Source: Verrucomicrobiales bacterium (GTDB lineage: Bacteria; Verrucomicrobiota; Verrucomicrobiia; Limisphaerales; SXQI01). Taken from it: a stretch of DNA of 5,110 nt. Position numbers and translations under genes: made by a program. The DNA lies in assembly GCA_005793025.1 (NCBI GenBank), contig SXQI01000202.1, positions 1-5,110 on the forward strand, given 5' to 3'. Below the pieces are notes generated by a model. That model ran no database searches. It was not told where the DNA came from and was given only the letters and a program-made list of their open reading frames with translations. This document shows, piece by piece, positions 1 through 5,110 of the stretch (its first letter is position 1; each line of letters begins with the position of its first letter).

Positions 1-125
1 CCGCTTCAATGAACGTCTCCACCGTCGCAATCCGTTCTTACCGCCGGAAATTATACAAGAAAATGGAAACCTCAGACACTTCTGGTTTAGCAAGAATCGC
101 CACAAAATACGGATTCGTTCCCTGA
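1..125 (+). CDS. C-terminal end of a LuxR/FixJ-type (NarL family) response regulator, 5' partial
   Basis: The reading frame that starts at base 3 is open from the window edge to a TGA at 123-125 and gives 40 residues. Within it, the segment STVAIRSYRRKLYKKM followed by SGLARIATKYGFV matches the second half of a GerE/LuxR-type DNA-binding domain. The TV-x-x-x-R recognition helix, the K(L/M) after it, and the last helix with an LARIA core and a terminal GFV are all in the expected order. In this family the protein normally ends a few residues after that helix, as here, so this is a natural C-terminus. Such domains usually sit behind a phospho-receiver domain, which would lie outside the window, so 'response regulator' is inferred rather than seen. 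Frame 2 is also open over this stretch (to 181) but shows no family pattern. A hairpin with a T-rich tail follows 46 bases after the stop. Confidence 0.72.
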   Translation, partial: ASMNVSTVAIRSYRRKLYKKMETSDTSGLARIATKYGFVP

Positions 126-171
126 TCCAATTCTCTTCGGGGCTTCTAGAAAGAAAAAAGTCTTGGGTCGA

Positions 172-205
172 AACTACGTAGTTATTTCTACGTAGTTATT
201 CCTTT
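172..205 (+). terminator. Probable rho-independent terminator of the upstream regulator gene
   Basis: Bases 172-181 (AACTACGTAG) and 188-197 (CTACGTAGTT) are perfectly complementary, giving a 10-bp stem with a six-base loop (TTATTT). The hairpin is followed by ATTCCTTTTG and more T-rich sequence, and it lies 46 bases after the regulator stop codon on the same strand. The stem is only moderately GC-rich and the T run is broken by two C's, so it would be a moderate terminator. The arms also form a 14-base tandem repeat (CTACGTAGTTATT at 174-186 and 188-200), and each core is itself palindromic, so a protein-binding role is an alternative. Confidence 0.5.
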
Positions 206-267
206 TGATTTCTTCATCTCATGTCACGACACTTGCCTCCGTAAATCTGATCTAGCGGGTGTTTTGA

Positions 268-313
268 GTCTCAAACTTGTCAAAACAGAATCCTGTTAAC
301 TGTTCTTTGAGAC
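268..313. repeat. Nested inverted repeat (8-bp outer, 5-bp inner stem)
   Basis: GTCTCAAA (268-275) is the exact reverse complement of TTTGAGAC (306-313). Between them, AACAG (284-288) pairs with CTGTT (293-297) across a four-base loop. A further 7-bp pair, GTTTTGA (261-267) with TCAAAAC (280-286), offers an alternative fold. No T run follows on either strand, so this is not an intrinsic terminator. It could be part of a structured RNA or an operator; the sequence does not decide. Confidence 0.4.
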
Positions 314-332
314 GTGAATTAATGGTGGTGCG

Positions 333-369
333 TAACGATGAAAATGTTGAACTAAAGTGTTCATCGTTA
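333..369. repeat. Perfect 10-bp inverted repeat with 17-base spacer
   Basis: TAACGATGAA (333-342) and TTCATCGTTA (360-369) are exact reverse complements. On the plus strand a T-rich stretch (TTTTTATTTTTTAATAATTTTT) begins only about 20 bases after the stem, at roughly 390, which is too far for a standard intrinsic terminator. The arms could serve as a dimer-binding site, or the element could stabilise the 3' end of a transcript. Confidence 0.45.
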
Positions 370-453
370 AGAAAGCCACTATCTCAATTGTTTTTATTTT
401 TTAATAATTTTTAGCAAGAAGGAGAGTCTGTTGCGCCAAGTTTGACCTGTTTA

Positions 454-468
454 TGGCAAGGTTTGCCA
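454..468. repeat. Small hairpin, 6-bp stem and 3-base loop
   Basis: TGGCAA (454-459) pairs with TTGCCA (463-468) around GGT. An outer pair, CAAGT (437-441) with ACTTG (468-472), and an overlapping CCAC/GTGG pair (466-469 with 476-479) give competing folds. There is no adjacent T run, so a terminator role is not supported. Confidence 0.3.
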
Positions 469-558
469 CTTGAATGTGGAACTAACCAAGGAGAACTTAG
501 GGGTCGATTAGGACAAAAGTCAGTGGATTAGGGAGGTGCGTGTAGTCAACCAGCGTGT

Positions 559-568
559 GGGGATCCCC
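559..568. repeat. GGGGATCCCC palindrome flanked by CGTG/CACG
   Basis: A perfect 10-bp palindrome contains a central GATC. CGTG (554-557) and CACG (571-574) are complementary on either side, offset by one and two bases. It lies about 100 bases beyond the stop of the minus-strand operon. No T run follows on either strand. Confidence 0.3.
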
Positions 569-665
569 TGCACGTTTAGCCGGGGTTTCGAAAGGCAAAG
601 GGTTGGCGTGGTGGGCTGCACTCACCTCCTCTTTTTATGGAAGTGTTAGAATTGAGGGAGTACGG

Positions 666-3251
666 TTAAGGAATTTTTTCCAGTTCGTCGGCTTTCCAAG
701 CTTCCTCGCGAGCTTGTGTTTCTAAACGAATTTTTGCCACCTGCCCCACAGACACTGCGGTTTCACGGTGTCCCCACTCATTACGCACATAGGTTAACAG
801 GGCAGCCAATTGCTCATCCTCAAGAACCCCCAGACCGGGCATGTCCATTTCGTAAAGCTTACCTTTCACGGTAATCGGCCCACGCACACCTTGCAGCGCA
901 ATCCTGACCAATCGTTGTGGAGATCCTGTTACCCACTCGGAATCCGCCAATGCAGGAGCAAGCCCGTCCTGACCTAATCCGTGGGGTTGGTGGCATGATC
1001 CACAGATGGTTTGGTAAAGGGCTTTTCCATCCTCAAAAAGTTTTTTCTCGTCTGCCGAGAGTTCGGAGCGTTTCTGTTCATTGCCTCCTACTTTTCCAGG
1101 CCAATGCAACATTCGATCCACATTATTGAAGGCGACCACCAGATTAGTGGCCAGTTTGAGTTCGCTCCAAGCCTTGGGTTCTTTCGTGAGTTGAATGATT
1201 CGAGCCGGTTTAGCAGTCGGTGTTTTTGTCGGGGGTTGGATGCCCCAAAGTCCTGAAAGCAGCGCAGGAGCAAACTCTGGAAATCCAACTGCAAGATCGA
1301 GTAATCTTTCAATGTCCGAGCCTTTACCTACCGAACCCGTCATTTTCGCCAGACCTTGAACCACACCTGCATCGTGGTCGAATCCGGCGGTTTTTCGTCC
1401 TCCGGAAGTTTGAATCCATTTTTCAAGAAACGTAAGATCGTCTCCGCTAAGACTGGAAAACGCAGCATCCTTCACTAGGGGAGAATTGGGATTACGCCGG
1501 AGTATCATCCTCAAAATCTCTCCCCTCTTTTCCCTAGCAAGAACTGGCGCGCTTTCAGGGAGGGCCCCGATGGTGAAAGCGCGTTGAGCCTCCTCCCTCG
1601 TGGATGAAGGTTTTTGCGAAGAATCAATTTTCTGCAACCAAGAGTCTGAAGTTCGCAACTGCGGTTCACTGAGCCGCAACCCCACCAGACGCAGTCGTTC
1701 ATCTTTGTCCTGAAGACTCTGCTCCAGTGTAATGGCATCGAGAGCCCCTAATCCTTCAAGTGCCCAGAGTGCGTGAATCCGAGCGAACCAATGATCCGAG
1801 TGGGTAGCGACCTGCCGCAGCGATCCAACCGAATCACCAGTCCCTCGTTCAATCAAAAGTCGCTGCGCGGTATCACGGGCCCATCCGTTCGGTGAAGAAA
1901 GTGTCTGGACTAGTTCATCCGAGGTTGATTTCGCCAAATTCGGGGCGCGAGTTCGCGGTTGATTAGAGCGCGTGATTCGGTAGATACGACCCATGTTTAC
2001 TGGGGCTTGAAGGTTGCGACTCAACGATTGGTTCCGCAAATAGGTCGTTAAGTAAACACGGTGTTGGAGAACCCCACGATACATATCCACGAGATAAAGA
2101 TTGCCGTCGAGCCCATTGATAATGTTGACCGGACGAAACCGTTCATCCGTTGAAGCCAGAAACTCGGAGCCCGGAAACGCGTTGGTTGCAGTGATCATTC
2201 CGTCGGTTTCCGATAGAATATTGCAACGCACAAAATTTCCGGTCGGTTCACAGAGAAATGCCGCTCCTTGAAATGGCTCGGGGAATTGGTCACCTCGATA
2301 AATACAGGGTCCACAAGCTCCCGTAAACGTCGCAAGGCGGCCATCCGGTTTCAGTTGACCATTTTGGTAACCACGATTAACCCCGGGGTTGACTCGTGCA
2401 GGCCACACCGCCTGATCTTTAACCACTTGGTGGTTGGAGCCGAATCCCGATCGTTGCCCCGCGCGTCGTAGGTAATAGTCCCCCCACACCAGATCCGCTC
2501 TCAGTTGGTCACTGTTCGAGTTATAGAAAAATCGGCCTTCATCATCTTGGGTCAAACCCCACTGGCCTCGGAAAGGAGTCTCCTGCTGAACCCATTGCCC
2601 CTTGATTAACCGAAGCCGATTCGTGTGGTTCGCGCTGTAAATCCAATTGTCCATCGCCACCATCAACCCATTAGAACTATGCTCAGGATTCGCAATGTTC
2701 CCGTACTCCTTCGAAACCAAAATCTTGGTATCGCAGTGATCATCCCGATTTGTATCCTGACAAAACCACAGGTTCGGAGGTTCCGCGACTAACACTCCAT
2801 GATGAACCAAGGCAAGGGCACGAGGTAGAATAAGCTGATCAAGAAAAACGGTCTTCTTATCCATTTTCCCATCTCCATCCGTATCTTCCAAAACACTGAT
2901 CTGCCCATTCGGTTGGTCCTCGCCTTTCCCATCCACATTGGGCATGTAACCGCGCATCTCTACTACCCAAAGGCGACCATCGGGCCCAAACTCAATCTCA
3001 ACAGGCGTTTCTACAAGTGGTTCGCTTGCGACAACTTGGATATCAAATCCGGGTTGGATTTTGAATGACTTCAGCGCGGCATCCACATCGAGGGGCGGTG
3101 CTGCCGGGATCACGACGTGGCTGGGGAGAGGGTTCTGTATTTCACCCTTCTTGTCACCGTTTTGGGCTGAGGAATTCGAGGCTGTTAGCCAGTAGACCGT
3201 TGCAAAAACACACAAATAAATAAATCTCCGGCTCACCAAGGTAGTCTCCAT
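666..3251 (-). CDS. PVC-type membrane-bound dehydrogenase with C-terminal cytochrome c domain
   Basis: An 861-residue exported protein. The chosen ATG (3251-3249) is followed by a clear signal peptide: a VSRR positive region, a hydrophobic FIYLCVFATVYWLTA core and a likely cut near SSA-Q at about 29-30. An in-frame ATG at 3314 would add 21 polar residues ahead of the signal and overlap the upstream gene by 34 bases, so it is less likely. Residues about 50-430 match the Pirellula/Verrucomicrobium dehydrogenase-type N-terminal domain (the TIGR02604 kind), probably a beta-propeller, with two calcium-loop-like motifs (DTDGDGKMDK at 123-132, DTNRDDHCDT at 166-175). Residues about 440-540 look like HEAT-type helical repeats. 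The tail holds a class I-like cytochrome c domain: CGSCH at 750-754 binds haem, with M802 or M804 (EMDMPG) as the likely distal ligand. The substrate is unknown, although relatives resemble sugar dehydrogenases. It probably acts in the periplasm. It follows the membrane cytochrome gene by 29 bases, indicating co-transcription. A GGAGG lies 21 bases before the start, too far for an ideal ribosome site. The stop is TAA. Confidence 0.9.
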   Translation of the reverse strand: METTLVSRRFIYLCVFATVYWLTASNSSAQNGDKKGEIQNPLPSHVVIPAAPPLDVDAALKSFKIQPGFDIQVVASEPLVETPVEIEFGPDGRLWVVEMRGYMPNVDGKGEDQPNGQISVLEDTDGDGKMDKKTVFLDQLILPRALALVHHGVLVAEPPNLWFCQDTNRDDHCDTKILVSKEYGNIANPEHSSNGLMVAMDNWIYSANHTNRLRLIKGQWVQQETPFRGQWGLTQDDEGRFFYNSNSDQLRADLVWGDYYLRRAGQRSGFGSNHQVVKDQAVWPARVNPGVNRGYQNGQLKPDGRLATFTGACGPCIYRGDQFPEPFQGAAFLCEPTGNFVRCNILSETDGMITATNAFPGSEFLASTDERFRPVNIINGLDGNLYLVDMYRGVLQHRVYLTTYLRNQSLSRNLQAPVNMGRIYRITRSNQPRTRAPNLAKSTSDELVQTLSSPNGWARDTAQRLLIERGTGDSVGSLRQVATHSDHWFARIHALWALEGLGALDAITLEQSLQDKDERLRLVGLRLSEPQLRTSDSWLQKIDSSQKPSSTREEAQRAFTIGALPESAPVLAREKRGEILRMILRRNPNSPLVKDAAFSSLSGDDLTFLEKWIQTSGGRKTAGFDHDAGVVQGLAKMTGSVGKGSDIERLLDLAVGFPEFAPALLSGLWGIQPPTKTPTAKPARIIQLTKEPKAWSELKLATNLVVAFNNVDRMLHWPGKVGGNEQKRSELSADEKKLFEDGKALYQTICGSCHQPHGLGQDGLAPALADSEWVTGSPQRLVRIALQGVRGPITVKGKLYEMDMPGLGVLEDEQLAALLTYVRNEWGHRETAVSVGQVAKIRLETQAREEAWKADELEKIP

Positions 3252-3280
3252 GTCTGGAAGTACTTCTAACAACCTCCGGC

Positions 3281-4243
3281 CTATTTGTCGATCACAGCCC
3301 CGTTTTGAATCCACTCGAACAGAGTCATGATTTCATCGCCTGTAAGTAGCAATTTTCCGTCCGGTGGCATCACTTCCTCGTGCGACCGTGGCAGGGTCAC
3401 TCGCCGGATCAATTCGCTTTCCAATGGCACCCCCGGCTTGACGACTGTTTTCCCGTTGGCGGTTTGAACAGCCAACGCGGCCTGATCCAGTCGGTATTTC
3501 CCCTTTTGCTTCTCACTACCATGACACTGCACACATTTCGCCTCAAAAATAGGTGCGATCCGCTGCGCGTAAAAACTCTCCGCTCCGAGATCCTCAGATT
3601 CTGGATTCTCACCAAAGAGATTTTTGAAAAATGCAGGGGCATTTTTCGTGAGGTAACGAGTTCCGTGGGTCAGATTGCCCCCTTCATGACCAGCAATCAT
3701 GAGCGAAAAGAGGCAACAAAACAGCCCCAATCGGTAGGTCACCAACCACCCTAGCCTGACCACCCCTTGGTAAGTTCTAAAATAAACCACCGTTGTGAGT
3801 ATCGTCAGCACTGTCACCACGATTCCGCCCCAACGATGTCGTTCGAGAATCACTGGATTGTAATCCCCTCCCTGCGCTCTTAACCAACCCAGCCCTGCCG
3901 CAAGAACTGCACTCATCGCACTCAGCACCATCATGATTCCGATCGATTGGCGGAACTCCCATTTTTTACGAAAAAAACCAACTATTTCCAGAGCACAAAC
4001 GATCGTAATGAACCCAATCGGGTAATGCAGTATCACTGAGTGGAATGGTGCTAAGAACGAGTGCCAGCGGAATGGTTTGCCGGAGCTTGTCTCCACGGAG
4101 GGAGCCGCCAGCGCCATCCAGAGGCCTCCTACAATCCAGACCGTGCCAATAATGAGAAACAACCAAATCGCCCTCCGTGAGAACACTGCCCTGGGTCGGG
4201 AGCACTGGCATCCGTCTGTAATCTCATTCTCCTGTTTCGGCAT
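3281..4243 (-). CDS. DUF2231-like membrane protein fused to a planctomycete-type cytochrome c domain
   Basis: A 320-residue membrane protein. The N-terminus (1-24) is polar with a CQC at 12-14. About five hydrophobic segments follow (roughly 25-46, 70-91, 101-121, 137-155 and 167-186). The last four, with H68, H73 (FHSVILHYPIGF), H136 (HRWGG), H186 and H194 (HEGGNLTHG), resemble the DUF2231 membrane domain. The spaced histidines could hold a b-type haem, which is inference only. After about residue 220 comes a soluble domain of the planctomycete cytochrome c type: CVQCH at 237-241 for covalent haem, a KGKYRLD segment, and EEVMPPDGK with M292 as the probable distal ligand. The haem domain should face the periplasm. 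As first gene of a two-gene operon with the secreted dehydrogenase-cytochrome, it is a plausible electron acceptor for it. The ATG at 4243-4241 is the only sensible start, but no good Shine-Dalgarno sequence precedes it. The stop is TAG. Confidence 0.85.
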   Translation of the reverse strand: MPKQENEITDGCQCSRPRAVFSRRAIWLFLIIGTVWIVGGLWMALAAPSVETSSGKPFRWHSFLAPFHSVILHYPIGFITIVCALEIVGFFRKKWEFRQSIGIMMVLSAMSAVLAAGLGWLRAQGGDYNPVILERHRWGGIVVTVLTILTTVVYFRTYQGVVRLGWLVTYRLGLFCCLFSLMIAGHEGGNLTHGTRYLTKNAPAFFKNLFGENPESEDLGAESFYAQRIAPIFEAKCVQCHGSEKQKGKYRLDQAALAVQTANGKTVVKPGVPLESELIRRVTLPRSHEEVMPPDGKLLLTGDEIMTLFEWIQNGAVIDK

Positions 4244-4294
4244 AGGCGTAATGTTTCGACCTGCTTCAACCTGTTTTATTCACATCATCAAAAC

Positions 4295-4324
4295 CTTGAA
4301 TGGTACACCCAGAATTGATTCAAG
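4295..4324. repeat. 7-bp inverted repeat, possible operator
   Basis: CTTGAAT (4295-4301) and ATTCAAG (4318-4324) are exact reverse complements with a 16-base spacer, so the half-site centres are 23 bases apart, about two helical turns. The position midway between divergent starts suits a dimeric regulator acting on both units. No known regulator box is recognised. Confidence 0.35.
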
Positions 4325-4341
4325 ATCCATACTTCATGGAT
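4325..4341. repeat. Small hairpin in the divergent promoter region
   Basis: ATCCAT (4325-4330) pairs with ATGGAT (4336-4341) around ACTTC. It directly abuts the 7-bp dyad at 4295-4324. It may be chance in AT-rich DNA or part of the same regulatory site. Confidence 0.25.
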
Positions 4342-4388
4342 TTAAACATCGCCACCGACGCATTGTTTTACTATGACAGACGGGAGTC

Positions 4389-5110
4389 ATGAGCGATGCA
4401 CCGACACCTCAACTGCCCTATTGGCCGTTTCTCGTCCTTAACGTCTTCTTAGCCGGCCTAGCCCTTTGGCTACTCGGCAAAATCCTACCTCCACGCAACT
4501 CCGCCGAAGTGTTTTTAGTGATGGGCTGCTTGGCAACAGGAGCTCTGGCCGCGTGGATCGGTTGTCAGCCTTTTCTTAGAAACTTCGCTGCGCAAGTTCG
4601 GAGTTCTGAAAACCAACAACTGAATGTCGCCGTTGATCGCATCCAAAAACTAGAAAATCTTGGACTGCAAATTAGCGACGCCACATCCCGATGGCAGACT
4701 GCACAGGACTCCGCCTCCAAAACTGTCCAAACGGCCTCTCAAATTAGCGAACGAATGTTGACCGAGACTCGTCGCTTTGAGGAGTTTATGACGAACTCCC
4801 AACGCTCCGAAATCGGGAATCAAAATTTGGAGATCGAGAAACTTAAACGCGGCGAGCGTGAATGGCTTCAGGCGGCAGCAACCATTTTTGATCACCTATT
4901 CGCCCTTCACGGCGCTGCGATCCAATCTGGTCAACAAAACGTGATCACCCAGTTGGGCCAATTCCAGAACGCATGCCGAGAATCAGTTCGACGTGTTGGT
5001 TTTAACCCCTTTATTCCATCGGTGGGGGACACTTTCGACCCTCAATCGCAGCGAACTGTTGAGGGTGAAACTCCGCCTAGTGGACCAGCAACCGTGAAGT
5101 CGGTCTTGGC
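4389..5110 (+). CDS. Membrane-anchored GrpE-like nucleotide exchange factor, 3' partial
   Basis: The frame is open from the ATG at 4389 to the window end (240 codons plus two bases). An in-frame TGA at 4374-4376 makes this ATG the first possible start; GGGAG (4382-4386) precedes it but only two bases away. Residues about 12-31 and 40-58 are two hydrophobic segments joined by a short loop, predicting a membrane hairpin with the rest on one side, probably cytoplasmic. Residues about 65-165 are polar, rich in Q, E, S and R, and likely a long helix or coiled coil. The end resembles the GrpE head: a helical FDHLFALHGAAIQ region (about 167-180), then VRRVGFNPFIPSVGDTFDPQ, which fits the G-x-x-x-x-x-P-x-x-G-x-x-FDP signature, then ATVKSVLA, like the GrpE beta-domain entry. 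GrpE normally releases ADP from DnaK. Classical GrpE is soluble and about 180-220 residues, so the anchor is atypical. Remote similarity only; DnaK exchange activity is inferred. Confidence 0.68.
   Translation, partial: MSDAPTPQLPYWPFLVLNVFLAGLALWLLGKILPPRNSAEVFLVMGCLATGALAAWIGCQPFLRNFAAQVRSSENQQLNVAVDRIQKLENLGLQISDATSRWQTAQDSASKTVQTASQISERMLTETRRFEEFMTNSQRSEIGNQNLEIEKLKRGEREWLQAAATIFDHLFALHGAAIQSGQQNVITQLGQFQNACRESVRRVGFNPFIPSVGDTFDPQSQRTVEGETPPSGPATVKSVL

Larger units (their letters stand above)
126..665. other. Convergent intergenic region, about 540 bases, no convincing gene
   Basis: This stretch lies between the 3' ends of the regulator gene (+) and the cytochrome operon (-). No reading frame here has both a credible start with a ribosome site and a recognisable protein. 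What it does hold is a cluster of inverted repeats (172-197, 268-313, 333-369, 454-468 and 559-568), an AT-rich tract at about 385-415 with runs of T on the plus strand, and three copies of TTAGG at 497, 508 and 528. It is longer than needed for two terminators, so a small RNA or a decayed gene is possible, but nothing seen proves either. No clear intrinsic terminator for the minus-strand operon is visible close to its stop. Confidence 0.6.
4244..4388. promoter_or_regulatory. Divergent promoter region between the cytochrome operon and the GrpE-like gene
   Basis: These 145 bases separate two start codons that face away from each other, so promoters for both units should lie here. No strong sigma-70 pair is visible. 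For the plus-strand gene, TACTAT (4369-4374) is a possible -10 box without a good -35, and it would imply a very short leader. For the minus-strand operon, an AT-rich GAATAAAAC (minus strand, about 4275-4283) is the best -10-like candidate. Two dyads in the middle, at 4295-4324 and 4325-4341, could be operator sites. Confidence 0.5.

Noticed and set aside
2..181. Open frame 2 at the left edge of the window, ending at TAG 179-181
   Set aside because: It overlaps the frame starting at base 3, which shows a clear LuxR-type helix-turn-helix ending. Frame 2 shows no recognisable domain.
322..417. Plus-strand 31-codon frame beginning MVVRND and ending in a phenylalanine-rich tail
   Set aside because: No ribosome site precedes the ATG, and the Phe/Leu tail simply translates the T-rich tract. 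The inverted repeat at 333-369 explains the region better than coding does.
554..574. GGGGATCCCC palindrome as a terminator for the minus-strand operon
   Set aside because: No T run follows the hairpin on the minus strand, and a perfect palindrome leaves only GATC as a loop with a short stem. An intrinsic terminator is not supported.
497..625. Minus-strand 42-codon frame starting at a GTG beside a GAGGAGG, downstream of the dehydrogenase gene
   Set aside because: The purine-rich tract directly abuts the GTG, leaving no room for ribosome spacing. The product is rich in proline and histidine, matches no family I know, and has no hydrophobic or motif pattern. Chance is the better explanation, though conservation in relatives would change this.
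3252..3314. Upstream in-frame ATG extending the dehydrogenase by 21 residues
   Set aside because: It would overlap the preceding gene by 34 bases and bury the signal peptide behind a charged stretch. The ATG at 3251 gives a normal signal peptide and a 29-base intergenic gap.
3380..3754. 124-codon plus-strand frame opposite the cytochrome gene, plus a 99-codon frame at 4077-4376
   Set aside because: Both lie antisense to a gene with clear haem-binding and membrane signatures, and the products look like random composition with no motif. They are shadows of the real gene.
4650..4895. 81-codon minus-strand frame
   Set aside because: It is antisense to the GrpE-like gene, whose helical linker gives a coherent protein in the plus frame. 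No domain or ribosome site supports the minus frame.
1..5110. Search for CRISPR arrays, tRNA genes, insertion sequences or attachment sites
   Set aside because: I saw no regularly spaced repeats of CRISPR length, no cloverleaf with a T-arm GTTCRA pattern, no transposase-like protein, and no long terminal inverted repeats with target duplications.

Overview
The window most likely comes from a member of the Planctomycetes-Verrucomicrobia-Chlamydiae (PVC) group, probably a Verrucomicrobiota bacterium. Both complete genes encode c-type cytochrome architectures that are greatly expanded in that group: a PVC-type membrane-bound dehydrogenase with a C-terminal CxxCH haem domain, and a DUF2231-like membrane protein with a planctomycete-type cytochrome c tail. 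The taxonomic call is an inference from gene families, not from a marker gene.

Layout. Bases 1-125 (+) are the last 40 codons of a gene whose product ends in a LuxR/FixJ-type helix-turn-helix, very probably a two-component response regulator. Bases 126-665 are a convergent intergenic region of about 540 bases with no convincing gene. It does contain several perfect inverted repeats, including a hairpin at 172-197 followed by a T-rich run that probably terminates the regulator gene. Bases 666-4243 (-) are a two-gene operon: the membrane cytochrome is upstream (4243 to 3281), and the 861-residue secreted dehydrogenase-cytochrome follows after a 29-base gap (3251 to 666). Bases 4244-4388 are the divergent promoter region, with a 7-bp dyad and a small hairpin. 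From 4389 (+) to the window edge runs an open-ended gene for a membrane-anchored, GrpE-like protein with two transmembrane segments, a long polar helical stretch and a GrpE-type C-terminal domain.

How the genes may work together. The two minus-strand genes look like one periplasmic electron-transfer module. The soluble or loosely attached dehydrogenase would oxidise a substrate (sugar- or alcohol-like, not identifiable here) and pass electrons through its own haem to the membrane-embedded cytochrome partner. The GrpE-like gene points the opposite way and probably belongs to a separate, chaperone-related unit continuing beyond the window, possibly with a DnaK/Hsp70-family gene. The most unusual item is this membrane-anchored GrpE-like protein. 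I did not find evidence for a wholly new defence or mobile system.
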